64,000 nt of DNA from Clostridium sp. (GTDB lineage Bacteria > Bacillota > Clostridia > Lachnospirales > Lachnospiraceae). How positions within the stretch are numbered: the first letter of the stretch is position 1; each line of letters opens with the position of its first letter. The notes under the pieces are model-generated. The model made no database searches and had not been told where the DNA came from. It was given only the letters and a program-made list of their open reading frames with translations. The stretch is from NCBI GenBank assembly GCA_023664605.1, contig JAMPFF010000002.1, positions 186,001-250,000 of the forward strand, read 5' to 3'. A program made the position numbers and the translations under genes. Shown here piece after piece: positions 46,195-55,183 of this stretch.

Positions 46195-47124
46195 TTGATA
46201 GAAAAAGTGGATGTTATCATCCCGACATATAAGCCGGATCGGACATTTTTGGAATTGATGGATAAATTAGCAAAGCAGACCGTTTCGATTCATCGGATTA
46301 TCATTATGAATACGGAACAGAAGTATTTTGACCGGCTGATTTACGGAACATCCTTTTCCAAACAATATAAAAATGTGCTGGTAAAACATCTTTCCAAAAG
46401 AGAGTTTGACCATGGCCGCACCAGAAACAGCGGCGTCAAGCTCTCGGATGCGGAAGCGTTTATCATGATGACGCAGGATGCCGTTCCGGCCGATGAATAT
46501 ATGGTAGAAGAACTGTTAGCGGGGCTTGCGCAGGAAAATGTGGCCGTATCGTATGCAAGGCAGCTGGCCGGGGATACGGCTGGCGAGGTAGAGAAGTTTA
46601 CGCGAAACTTTAACTATCCGGACGAGAAGATGATTAAAACAGAAGCGGACATTGAGAGAATCGGTATTAAAACATTTTTCTGCTCCAATGTGTGCGCTGC
46701 CTACCGCAGGGATATATTTGACGCATTAGGCGGGTTTATCAAACATACGATATTTAATGAGGATATGATTTATGCGGCCAAGGCTGTCCGCGCCGGATAT
46801 GGCATTGCCTATCAGCCGGGGGCAAAAGTTTTTCATTCCCATGATTACACGAATATGGAGCAGTTTCACAGGAATTTTGATTTGGGAGTTTCCCAGGCGG
46901 AGCATCCGGAGGTTTTTGCAGGCGTACCGTCTGAGTCGGAGGGCATTAAGCTGGTGAAGATGACAATTTCCCATCTGAAAGAAAAGAAAATGACTTCTTT
47001 AATTCCGGGCGTTATCATCAAAAGCGGCTTTAAGTATGCGGGTTATCTGTTGGGGAAAAACTATCAAAGGCTGCCGGAAAAGATAGTGGTGAAATGTTCG
47101 TCTGACAAGGACTATTGGCGTTAA
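46195..47124 (+). CDS. GT2 glycosyltransferase (rhamnosyltransferase-type)
   Basis: A 309-residue GT2 protein: VDVIIPTYKP at residue 3, REFDHGRTRN and FIMMTQDAVP typical of dTDP-rhamnosyltransferases (RfbF/RgpB style), and FFCSNVCAAYRR. Translation begins at TTG (46195) with an AAGGG site about 10 bases before. It follows the LCP gene by 34 bases and precedes glmS. Confidence 0.88.
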   Translation: MIEKVDVIIPTYKPDRTFLELMDKLAKQTVSIHRIIIMNTEQKYFDRLIYGTSFSKQYKNVLVKHLSKREFDHGRTRNSGVKLSDAEAFIMMTQDAVPADEYMVEELLAGLAQENVAVSYARQLAGDTAGEVEKFTRNFNYPDEKMIKTEADIERIGIKTFFCSNVCAAYRRDIFDALGGFIKHTIFNEDMIYAAKAVRAGYGIAYQPGAKVFHSHDYTNMEQFHRNFDLGVSQAEHPEVFAGVPSESEGIKLVKMTISHLKEKKMTSLIPGVIIKSGFKYAGYLLGKNYQRLPEKIVVKCSSDKDYWR

Positions 47125-47127
47125 GTA

Positions 47128-47201
47128 AATGTATTTGTCTTGCGAATATTGTGCCTACGGCGCAAATATCGCAGGTTGAGAGAAAGGCATGGTTATTTAT
47201 G
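47128..47201 (+). promoter_or_regulatory. Structured leader before glmS (repeat copy 2)
   Basis: A near copy of the rfbA leader (26966): TGCG/CGCA, ATATT/AATAT and GTGCC/GGCGC arms with small bulges, then GCAGGTTGAGAGAAAGGCAT. Base pairs differ from copy 1 in both arms (GTTTG/CAAAC there, ATATT/AATAT here), so the fold is kept while the bases change. No glmS ribozyme fits in this short space. Confidence 0.6.
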
Positions 47202-49025
47202 TGTGGAATTGTAGGATATATCGGAAACAGGCAGGCATCACCCATTATTCTGGACGGATTATCCAAGTTAGAATACAGGGGTTATGATTCGGCAGGCATG
47301 GCGGTTTACGATGGAGAGAAAATCAATATTAGGAAGTCGGTAGGACGCCTTAAAATATTGGAAAATTTGACGCATGGCGGCGAGAGTATGCCCGGAACGT
47401 GCGGTATCGGACATACAAGGTGGGCGACGCATGGCGCGCCGAGCGATACGAATGCGCATCCGCATTTTAACGAAGCGGAGACGATAGCTGTTGTACATAA
47501 CGGTATCATTGAGAATTACATACAGTTGCGTAAAAAGATGATGGACAGGGGCTACCATTTTGTGTCGGAAACCGATACGGAAGTTCTTGCGCATATGCTG
47601 GATTACTATTATAAGGGCAATCCGTTGGAAGCAGTGGCAAAGGTGCTTCACCGTGTAGAAGGTTCTTATGCGCTTGGTATCGTTTTTGCCGACTGCCCGG
47701 ACCAGATTTTTGCGGCAAGAAAAGACAGTCCGTTAATTGTAGGACAAAATGAGGACGGCTGCTTTATGGCTTCTGATGTGCCTGCGATTTTAAAGTATAC
47801 GAGAAAAGTATATTATGTGGATAATCATGAAGTGGTGCGTCTGCGTACCGACCATATGCACTTTTATACGGTGGACGAGGAAGAGATTCAAAAGGAACCC
47901 GTTACTATCGAATGGGATGCGAATGCGGCCGAAAAGGCGGGCTATGAGCATTTCATGTTAAAAGAGATGTACGAACAGCCAAAGACAGTTTCTGACACAT
48001 TGACTCCCAGAGTCAAAGGAAACGACGTTGTTATAGAAGAATTGAATATGACGGATGCGGAATTGGCGCAGATTAAGAAGATTCATATTGTAGCCTGCGG
48101 TTCCGCTTATCATGCGGGAATGACCGGCAAATATGTACTGGAGGGGCTGGCCCGGATTCCGGTGGAAGTGGATTTGGCCTCGGAGTTCCGCTACCGTGAC
48201 CCCATTCTGGAAGAGGGGGCTATGGTGGTCGTTATCAGCCAGTCGGGAGAGACAGCCGATACGCTTGCCGCTCTGCGGGAGGCGAAGAAAAAGGGATTCA
48301 AGGTACTCGGTATCGTCAATGTGGTGGGAAGTTCCATCGCAAGAGAGGCCGATAATGTCATGTATACATGGGCAGGACCGGAGATTGCGGTCGCGACGAC
48401 CAAGGCGTACAGCGCGCAGTTAATCGCCCTGTATCTTTTGGCAATGAAGCTTGGAAAAGCGAGAGGAAAGATTGGGGAAGCGGAATTTGCTTCATTGCTT
48501 GCCGATTTGAAGAGACTGCCCGACCAGATTGAACTTCTGCTGAATAATAAACTCAAGATTCAGAAGTTTGCCAACCGTTATATCGGGGCAAAGGATGTAT
48601 TTTTTATCGGACGCGGCATCGATTATGCGATTTCATTAGAAGGTTCTTTAAAATTAAAGGAGATTTCCTATATTCATTCCGAGGCGTATGCGGCGGGTGA
48701 ATTAAAACACGGAACCATTTCCTTAATAGAAGAGGGAACGCTGGTAGCGGCCGTTTCCACACAGCCCGACTTATATGCCAAGACAATCAGCAATATGGTG
48801 GAGGTAAAGGCAAGAGGCGCATTTGTGCTGGCGGTGACATGCGAAGGCAATAAGGAAATAGAAAAAGCGGCCGATTATGTCATCTATATTCCGGAAACAA
48901 ATCCATATTTTGCCAATTCGCTTGCGATTATTCCTTTGCAGTTATTCGGCTACTATGTTGCCGTAGGAAAAGGCTGCGATGTGGATAAACCGCGAAATCT
49001 GGCAAAATCGGTTACTGTTGAATAA
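47199..49025 (+). CDS. glmS: Glutamine--fructose-6-phosphate aminotransferase (isomerizing)
   Basis: A 608-residue enzyme: N-terminal glutaminase with nucleophile Cys2 (MCGIVGYIG), RGYDSAG and GHTRWATHG; then two SIS domains with CGSAYHAG, SQSGETADT and the C-terminal LAKSVTVE. It makes glucosamine 6-phosphate for peptidoglycan and amino-sugar glycans. The start at 47199 is required to place Cys2; an upstream extension is not real. It ends the polysaccharide locus. Confidence 0.97.
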   Translation: MCGIVGYIGNRQASPIILDGLSKLEYRGYDSAGMAVYDGEKINIRKSVGRLKILENLTHGGESMPGTCGIGHTRWATHGAPSDTNAHPHFNEAETIAVVHNGIIENYIQLRKKMMDRGYHFVSETDTEVLAHMLDYYYKGNPLEAVAKVLHRVEGSYALGIVFADCPDQIFAARKDSPLIVGQNEDGCFMASDVPAILKYTRKVYYVDNHEVVRLRTDHMHFYTVDEEEIQKEPVTIEWDANAAEKAGYEHFMLKEMYEQPKTVSDTLTPRVKGNDVVIEELNMTDAELAQIKKIHIVACGSAYHAGMTGKYVLEGLARIPVEVDLASEFRYRDPILEEGAMVVVISQSGETADTLAALREAKKKGFKVLGIVNVVGSSIAREADNVMYTWAGPEIAVATTKAYSAQLIALYLLAMKLGKARGKIGEAEFASLLADLKRLPDQIELLLNNKLKIQKFANRYIGAKDVFFIGRGIDYAISLEGSLKLKEISYIHSEAYAAGELKHGTISLIEEGTLVAAVSTQPDLYAKTISNMVEVKARGAFVLAVTCEGNKEIEKAADYVIYIPETNPYFANSLAIIPLQLFGYYVAVGKGCDVDKPRNLAKSVTVE

Positions 49026-49114
49026 AAACACAAAAAAGAAAAAATTTCATCACACTTTGTACACATTTGACAGCTATACTGTGTTCATAGTCAAGGATGA
49101 AAGGGGTCTTTAAT

Positions 49115-50680
49115 ATGTATGACAATCATTTTCCAAACGACAATCATTCCGATAAGGAGAATGAAACACCAAACACAGCGTTAAACACAACCGGAGGAAG
49201 ATTCAGTTCACAGACTTCACAAACCGCTTACGGAAGCACCAATTCCGATAACCATTATTACGCAAATACGGGTAATGCAGATAGAAATTACGGATACGGC
49301 GCCGGGGCTTATCAGAATGCAAGTCGTGAACAGACGGCCGGAAGCTATCAATACGGCAATACCTATCCGAATGATTACGGACAGATAAAACCGGAGAAGA
49401 AGAAAAAGGAAAAAAAGGGCGCGGGAAGCTATTTCAAAAAAGCGCTTGTCAGCGTTTCATTAGGATTATTCTTCGGCCTTTGCGCAGGTATCGGCCTGTA
49501 TGCCGTAGAATCCTCTACGGGAATGTTAGAGCGTAACGCCGCGTCTAATACGCCTGCCGTGCAGATGACCGAAGAGATAAAAGAAGAGACGGATGAAGTA
49601 AAAGAAGCTGCTTCCGGTGCGGTCGAGACGATTCAGGAGTCCGCTTCGGATTCGGAGATTGAAAAGACACAGACCGTATACGCCGTCGTATCGGATGTAT
49701 CGGATGTGGTTTCCGCCGTAATGCCGGCGGTTGTATCCATCAATAATACTTATACGGAAACAATGTCCTATTTCGGACAGTCCATGAGCAGCGAGGCGGA
49801 AGCGAGCGGTTCCGGTATTATTGTCGGGGAGAACGACACGGAGCTTTTAATCGTCACCAACTATCATGTGATTGCGGATGCCAATAAGCTGACGGTTCAG
49901 TTTGTAGAGGGCAGTGAAGCCGAAGCCTCCGTAAAAGGCACGGATGCCGATATGGATCTTGCGGTTATCGCAGTACCGCTAAATGGTGTTTCCGGTACGA
50001 CATTGAATCAGATAGCGATTGCAACCTTAGGGGATTCCAACGATTTGAAAGTCGGCGAACCGGCAATCGCCATCGGTAATTCCCTTGGATACGGACAGTC
50101 CGTTACCACAGGCGTTATCAGTGCATTAAACAGGGATATGGAACTTTCGGATGGCAGCACAGGAACCTTTATTCAGACGGATGCGGCAATCAACCCCGGT
50201 AACTCCGGCGGCGCGCTTTTGAATATCAAAGGGGAAGTAATCGGTATCAATTCCAATAAAATCGGCGGCAGCGTTGTCGAGGGCATGGGTTATGCGATTC
50301 CGATTTCCGCGGCAAGCCCTATCATAGCGGATTTGATGTTACGGGAGACCAAGAATAAAGTATCGGAAGAGGAAAGAGGATTTTTGGGAATTTCCGGTAT
50401 CAGCGTTACGGCGGAGGTATCATCCACATACGGTATGCCGGAGGGCGTATATATCGCACAGGTATATGAGGGTACGGCGGCAGCGGCAGCCGGACTGCAA
50501 AAAGGCGATATCATCAATTCCTTTGACGGCGTCAAGATTACTTCCATGGATGAACTGCAGAAACTCCTGGAATATTACGCTAAAGGCGATACGGTGGATT
50601 TAACGGTTATGACAATCGCAGACGGCGGTTACCGCAGCAAGACGGTGAGCATTACGTTAGGAAATAAAGTAGAACAATAA
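49115..50680 (+). CDS. HtrA/DegP-like serine protease with PDZ domain
   Basis: A 521-residue membrane-anchored protease. A cytoplasmic Asn/Tyr/Gly-rich tail (about 1-100) ends in a Lys-rich stretch; a membrane segment follows (about 112-132), then an S1C protease domain with His251 (TNYHVIAD), Asp281 (DMDLAVI) and Ser364 (NPGNSGGA), and one PDZ domain (about 410-510, LQKGDIINSFDGVKI). It degrades or refolds damaged proteins at the outer face of the membrane. I start at 49115 with an AAAGGGG site nine bases upstream; an ATG at 49097 has none. Confidence 0.94.
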   Translation: MYDNHFPNDNHSDKENETPNTALNTTGGRFSSQTSQTAYGSTNSDNHYYANTGNADRNYGYGAGAYQNASREQTAGSYQYGNTYPNDYGQIKPEKKKKEKKGAGSYFKKALVSVSLGLFFGLCAGIGLYAVESSTGMLERNAASNTPAVQMTEEIKEETDEVKEAASGAVETIQESASDSEIEKTQTVYAVVSDVSDVVSAVMPAVVSINNTYTETMSYFGQSMSSEAEASGSGIIVGENDTELLIVTNYHVIADANKLTVQFVEGSEAEASVKGTDADMDLAVIAVPLNGVSGTTLNQIAIATLGDSNDLKVGEPAIAIGNSLGYGQSVTTGVISALNRDMELSDGSTGTFIQTDAAINPGNSGGALLNIKGEVIGINSNKIGGSVVEGMGYAIPISAASPIIADLMLRETKNKVSEEERGFLGISGISVTAEVSSTYGMPEGVYIAQVYEGTAAAAAGLQKGDIINSFDGVKITSMDELQKLLEYYAKGDTVDLTVMTIADGGYRSKTVSITLGNKVEQ

Positions 50681-50721
50681 CAAGCGTTTGGGTATCTCAA
50701 AATCATATAAAATGAAATAAA

Positions 50722-50774
50722 AGTTCCGCAAAGTTATGGAAAGACAGAATTTTCATGGCCTTGCGGAATTTTAA
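50722..50774 (+). terminator. Terminator after the HtrA gene
   Basis: TTCCGCAA (50724-50731) pairs with TTGCGGAA (50761-50768); inside, ATGGAAA pairs with TTTTCAT. The hairpin is followed by TTTT. Confidence 0.7.
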
Positions 50775-50844
50775 TATCGTCTGTTTGACATGCCTGTATC
50801 CGGATAAATTCGGCATAGACAAATATAGCAGACTATCAAGTTAG

Positions 50845-50873
50845 TTGCATATTGATGCAAATACAGATATAAT
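50845..50873 (+). promoter_or_regulatory. Promoter for the ClpX-type gene
   Basis: TTGCAT (50845-50850) and TATAAT (50868-50873) with a 17-base spacer, about 50 bases before the start codon. Confidence 0.7.
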
Positions 50874-50921
50874 AAAGGATAGGTTATATACGAAAAGGGG
50901 TACTGAACAGGAAAGGTATGG

Positions 50922-52505
50922 ATGATGGATATGAATGACGACGAAAGAATCGATAATGATAAAAAAGATGAAGCTTCATGGGATTTCAGGGAACTGGATG
51001 ACGTTGATGCGCAGAAAGAGGAATTGCTAAACGGCGGACATGAAAATAAAAAGCCGGATAATGAGAAGACTGACAATAATAAGTCGGATGAGTACGAGCA
51101 AGTCTGCTTTATATGCAGACGACCGGAGAGTAAGGCGGGCAAAATGTTTAAGCTGCCCAACCATATCTGCGTCTGCAACGATTGTATGCATAAAACAATG
51201 GATACGGTCAGCCAGTTCGATTATCAGGGAATGCTGAATCATCCGGGAACACAGGGCGGCAATATGACCGACTTTAATAACGGCAAGGGATTTCCGAACA
51301 TCAGTTTTGTCAATCTGGCGGATTTGCAGGGAGATGGAGGCATTCCCAATAAACAGAAACTCAAGAAAAAGAAAAGCGCGAAAGAAAGCGTACCCGTTAT
51401 TGACATTAAAAATATTATGCCGCCGCATAAAATCAAGGCAAAGCTGGATGATTACGTAGTCGGTCAGGAACAGGCCAAAAAGGTAATCTCCGTGGCTGTT
51501 TATAACCATTATAAAAGAGTCGCTACAGGCACGATGGATGAAATCGAGATTGAAAAATCCAATATGCTGATGATAGGACCTACCGGCTGCGGAAAAACAT
51601 ATCTGGTAAAAACCCTGGCAAGGCTTTTGGATGTGCCGCTTGCGATAGCGGATGCCACCTCCTTGACGGAAGCCGGATATATCGGCGACGATATCGAGAG
51701 CGTCGTTTCCAAGCTGCTTGCCGCTGCCGATAATGATGTGGAGCGGGCGGAACAGGGTATTATTTTTATTGATGAAATTGATAAGATTGCCAAGAAGAAA
51801 AACACCAATTCCAGGGATGTGAGCGGGGAGTCCGTGCAGCAGGGGATGTTAAAGCTGTTGGAGGGTGCGGAAGTGGAAGTGCCGGTAGGCGCTAATTCCA
51901 AAAACGCCATGGTTCCGCTTGCGACGGTGAATACGAGGAATATTCTTTTTATCTGCGGCGGCGCGTTCCCGGATTTGGACGATATCATTAAACAGCGGTT
52001 AAATAAGAAGACATCCATTGGTTATAATGCGGAACTTCGTGACAAGTACGATAAAGAGAAAAATATATTAAGCCGGGTAACGGTTGAGGACATTAAAAAA
52101 TTCGGCATGATTCCGGAATTTATCGGACGTCTGCCTATCATTTTCACGCTGGAGGGACTCAGTAAGGAAATGATGGTTAAAATTTTAAGCGAACCCCGCA
52201 ATGCTATTTTAAAGCAATATCAAAAGCTGTTGGCATTGGATGAAGTAAAACTGGAGTTTGACGAGGGCGCACTGGAGGCGATTGCCGAAAAAGCGTTGGA
52301 AAAAGATACCGGGGCAAGGGCGCTTCGCGCTATTATTGAGGAATTTATGTTAGATATTATGTATGAAATTCCCAAGGATGACAACATTGGCAGAGTTACG
52401 ATTACAAGAGAGTATATCGAGGGAAACGGAGGACCTGTTATCGATATCAGAAGCAATCATCTGGAGAATCCGGACAATCTGCGTGTCATAAAAGAGGAGG
52501 CATAA
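50922..52505 (+). CDS. ClpX-type AAA+ ATPase with acidic N-terminal extension
   Basis: A 527-residue protein, about 100 longer than usual ClpX. An acidic tail (1-60) precedes the C4 zinc domain (CFICRRPESK...CVCNDC, about 65-92), then a Lys-rich linker and the AAA+ core: LDDYVVGQEQAKK, Walker A GPTGCGKTY (about 215), pore loop GYIGDD, Walker B IIFIDEIDK and IPEFIGRLP. The loop where ClpX has IGF for docking to ClpP reads IGY (366-368). No clpP is adjacent. It may be a ClpX paralog acting alone as an unfoldase or with a variant ClpP. It is likely co-transcribed with the next protease gene. Confidence 0.88.
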   Translation: MMDMNDDERIDNDKKDEASWDFRELDDVDAQKEELLNGGHENKKPDNEKTDNNKSDEYEQVCFICRRPESKAGKMFKLPNHICVCNDCMHKTMDTVSQFDYQGMLNHPGTQGGNMTDFNNGKGFPNISFVNLADLQGDGGIPNKQKLKKKKSAKESVPVIDIKNIMPPHKIKAKLDDYVVGQEQAKKVISVAVYNHYKRVATGTMDEIEIEKSNMLMIGPTGCGKTYLVKTLARLLDVPLAIADATSLTEAGYIGDDIESVVSKLLAAADNDVERAEQGIIFIDEIDKIAKKKNTNSRDVSGESVQQGMLKLLEGAEVEVPVGANSKNAMVPLATVNTRNILFICGGAFPDLDDIIKQRLNKKTSIGYNAELRDKYDKEKNILSRVTVEDIKKFGMIPEFIGRLPIIFTLEGLSKEMMVKILSEPRNAILKQYQKLLALDEVKLEFDEGALEAIAEKALEKDTGARALRAIIEEFMLDIMYEIPKDDNIGRVTITREYIEGNGGPVIDIRSNHLENPDNLRVIKEEA

Positions 52506-52559
52506 GGAGAAAAGCCGCATATCATATAATAAGCAAGAGAGTGAAAGTGCAGATATGAT

Positions 52560-54245
52560 ATGACATGTAAAGAGAGAATCCTTTCAAATGATTATGCGGA
52601 TATTATTATAGATTATGTGCTGCCGGATGACAGATTGGCGCAGCAGGAGGTTGACTACTGCTTTCAACCGCTGGATGATGAGTTTGGTTTCGCCTATGTG
52701 AGGAGGCAGGATATACCGCCGCTGTCCGTAGGAGTATATAATTACGCTTCTATACCCAACCTGTATGGACTGATGCAGACTTTTCAGACGGAAAACCTGG
52801 CGGAGATGGGAAATCTCCGGGTACAGGGGCCGCCGCTTGAGTTACAGGGAAGAGGCGTTATTATCGGATTTGTAGATACGGGCATCCGTTATCAGCTCGA
52901 TGTTTTCAGGGATGAAAACGGGAACAGCAGAGTTCTTTCTATCTGGGATCAGACGATACAGACCGGAGAACCGCCGGAGGGATTTTATTACGGAACGGAG
53001 TATACAAGAGAAGAAATTAACCGCGCACTTGCAAGCGGGGAACCCCTTAGTGCGGTACCGACTACTGATGAGAACGGACACGGAACGGCGATGGCATCGG
53101 CCGCTGCCGGAAGTATTTTGAATCAGGGATTGACATTTTGGGGCGCTGCGCCGCAAGCGGATATTGCGGTGGTGAAATTAAAAGGCGCAAAGGAATATCT
53201 GCGGGAATATTATTTGATAGACGATAAAGCCGTTGCCTATCAGGAAAACGATATCATGGAGGCGGTAAGATATCTGGAAAGCATGGCGATTGTGTTTCAG
53301 AGGCCGGTAGTGATAGTTCTGGGTATCGGCAGCAATATGGGCGATCATTCCGGGAACTCGCCGCTTGCTTCTTATATTGATAAAGTGGCCTCCAAAAGGA
53401 GCCGGGCGGTTGTGGTCTGCGGCGGAAATGAGGGCGATAAGGAGCATCATTACAGTGCGTCGATGCCGGAGCAGATTGAAATGCGCGTAACGGAGAATAC
53501 CAAGGGCTTTTGTATGGAGTTATGGGGTAACCGGATAGATATTTACAGCGTTGTGCTGCGTACGCCGGGCGGCGAGATGACTTCTACCATTGATTTTAGA
53601 AACGGGCCGGATAATACTTATGCTTTTTTATTTGACAGGACCAGGATATATACGGGACTTTCCCTTGTGGAGAAACGTTCCGGGAACGAACTTATTTTTT
53701 TCCGTTTTGAAAATCCGACGCCGGGGATATGGAGTATCATGGTGCGCCCGTCGGAACAGGAGAGAGTTCGTGGATCCGGGAATTTCCATATCTGGCTGCC
53801 GATTACGGATTTTATTGACGGAGGGGTGTCCTTTTTGGAGCCAAGTCCGGATGTGACGCTGACGGAGCCATCCAACGCGGAGCATGTGATTACGGTGTCT
53901 ACTTATAACGGTATGACCGGGAGTTGGTTTTCCGAGTCGGGGAGAGGGTTTAGCGCGAATGACATGATAAAACCGGATTTGGCGGCGCCGGGCGTACAGA
54001 TTCCGACAATTTTGGGGAACCGTACGGGGTCCAGCATGGCGGCTGCGCTTTCCGCCGGCTGCGTTGCACAGTTTATGGAATGGGCGATTGTGGATGGATA
54101 TGCGCCATATGGGGAAAGCCGGGCGGTCAAGAGCCATTTTATCAGGGGCGCAGTAAGAGACAGCAACATCACGTATCCCGATAGAAGATGGGGGTATGGA
54201 AAGTTAAATGTGATTGGAACATTTGAGACGCTGGCGAGGACATAA
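52560..54245 (+). CDS. S8 subtilisin-like peptidase (Clostridia CspABC-like)
   Basis: A 561-residue subtilisin-like protein. The triad is seen as Asp106 (GFVDTGI), His174 (ENGHGTAMA) and Ser492 (GSSMAAALSAG); the usual GTSMAAP is changed to GSSMAAA. A long insertion (about 300-430) between His and Ser forms a beta-rich domain, as in Csp-type and related Clostridia proteases. No signal peptide or membrane segment is visible, so it is probably cytoplasmic or released otherwise. The ribosome site is weak. It starts 54 bases after the ClpX-type gene. Confidence 0.88.
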   Translation: MTCKERILSNDYADIIIDYVLPDDRLAQQEVDYCFQPLDDEFGFAYVRRQDIPPLSVGVYNYASIPNLYGLMQTFQTENLAEMGNLRVQGPPLELQGRGVIIGFVDTGIRYQLDVFRDENGNSRVLSIWDQTIQTGEPPEGFYYGTEYTREEINRALASGEPLSAVPTTDENGHGTAMASAAAGSILNQGLTFWGAAPQADIAVVKLKGAKEYLREYYLIDDKAVAYQENDIMEAVRYLESMAIVFQRPVVIVLGIGSNMGDHSGNSPLASYIDKVASKRSRAVVVCGGNEGDKEHHYSASMPEQIEMRVTENTKGFCMELWGNRIDIYSVVLRTPGGEMTSTIDFRNGPDNTYAFLFDRTRIYTGLSLVEKRSGNELIFFRFENPTPGIWSIMVRPSEQERVRGSGNFHIWLPITDFIDGGVSFLEPSPDVTLTEPSNAEHVITVSTYNGMTGSWFSESGRGFSANDMIKPDLAAPGVQIPTILGNRTGSSMAAALSAGCVAQFMEWAIVDGYAPYGESRAVKSHFIRGAVRDSNITYPDRRWGYGKLNVIGTFETLART

Positions 54246-54282
54246 CGGCCTCTAAACCTCAAAATTTCCTATTTTATGTCGA

Positions 54283-54312
54283 ATTTTGCCGTTTTTGATG
54301 CACATTTTGCGT
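54283..54312 (+). promoter_or_regulatory. Direct repeat, candidate LytTR regulator site
   Basis: ATTTTGCCG (54283-54291) and ATTTTGCGT (54304-54312) share ATTTTGC and start 21 bases apart, two helical turns. The second copy ends seven bases before the -35 box. LytTR regulators bind two short direct repeats at this spacing, so self-regulation by the response regulator is plausible. Confidence 0.5.
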
Positions 54313-54318
54313 ATTTTC

Positions 54319-54347
54319 TTGTTATCCACATATTTTTATTGTATAAT
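54319..54347 (+). promoter_or_regulatory. Promoter for the agr-type regulator and kinase
   Basis: TTGTTA (54319-54324) and TATAAT (54342-54347) with a 17-base spacer, 60 bases before the response regulator start. Confidence 0.7.
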
Positions 54348-54406
54348 ATTTTATGGATTATTATGCACTACTAAGATAAGGTGATAAGGAAAGGTATGGT
54401 AGAAAA

Positions 54407-55183
54407 ATGTATGATGTAGCAATTTGTGATGATGAAATGGAAAGCAGGAAAATTTTAAAAAGGGATATTTGTGAAAATGAGAAGTATAAGGGCTTGCTGC
54501 GTATCCACGAATATGATTCGGGAGAAGCGTTGTTAAAAGCTATGCAGGAAATCAGTTTCTCTATTATTTTTATGGATATTCAGATGGATGATATGGACGG
54601 TGAGCAGACGGCGGAAGAAATCAGAAAGCTGGATGACAGCGTGGTCCTTGTCTTTTGTACGGGATATGCGGAACCGACCATACATAGCATTGAGGTACAG
54701 CCCTATCGTTTTATCAAGAAAAATATGACGGATGGGGAGAGGAAAAAATATATAGAAGATTCCCTGGAAAGAATGGCGGCGGTAGCTCAGATACCGGTTA
54801 TCCCGGCTAAAGTGGATAAAACGAGAATTATGCTGCGGCCGGATGATATTATTTATATAGAAAAATATAAGAAATTTTTGAAAGTGCATCTTTCTCCGGC
54901 GGCTCAAAAGCGGTATCAAATATTGACGGAAGAGGAAAGCGATGTCAGGATTTATGAGAGACTGGGCAACCTGTATGCTTCCTTAAAGTCATATGGATTT
55001 GGGTACCCGCATAATAGCTATATTATTAATTTTCAGTATCTTACATCCTGTACGTCTGAAGAACTGCAAATGGAAGGGTTTTTGGATATTGTTTTTAAAA
55101 TTTCCCGCGGTAAGTCGGTTGAGTTTAATGATGCAAAACGGATGTTTTTAGGGTCCAAGTATTCCAACAGGATGAAAAAATGA
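54407..55183 (+). CDS. LytTR-family response regulator (AgrA-like)
   Basis: A 258-residue regulator. A receiver domain (1-125) has Asp8/Asp9 and phosphoacceptor Asp57 (FMDIQM), and a LytTR DNA-binding domain spans about 138-250 (IIYIEKYKKFL, YASLKSYGFGYPHNSYIIN). It answers the kinase encoded next. Its stop overlaps the kinase start (ATGA). An out-of-frame ATG precedes the start by 11 bases in the local motif GGAAAGGTATGG. Confidence 0.92.
   Translation: MYDVAICDDEMESRKILKRDICENEKYKGLLRIHEYDSGEALLKAMQEISFSIIFMDIQMDDMDGEQTAEEIRKLDDSVVLVFCTGYAEPTIHSIEVQPYRFIKKNMTDGERKKYIEDSLERMAAVAQIPVIPAKVDKTRIMLRPDDIIYIEKYKKFLKVHLSPAAQKRYQILTEEESDVRIYERLGNLYASLKSYGFGYPHNSYIINFQYLTSCTSEELQMEGFLDIVFKISRGKSVEFNDAKRMFLGSKYSNRMKK

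Noticed and set aside
47125-47198. glmS ribozyme or GlcN6P riboswitch upstream of glmS
   Set aside because: The space is only 74 bases, too short for the ribozyme with its multiple pseudoknots, and the same element occurs before rfbA.
47115-47198. Longer GlmS start
   Set aside because: GlmS needs cysteine directly after the initiating methionine; the extension would destroy the nucleophile.
49041-49090. Promoter before the HtrA gene with TTGACA at 49067
   Set aside because: No acceptable -10 box at 16-18 bases from TTGACA, and TATACT at 49075 has no matching -35 box.
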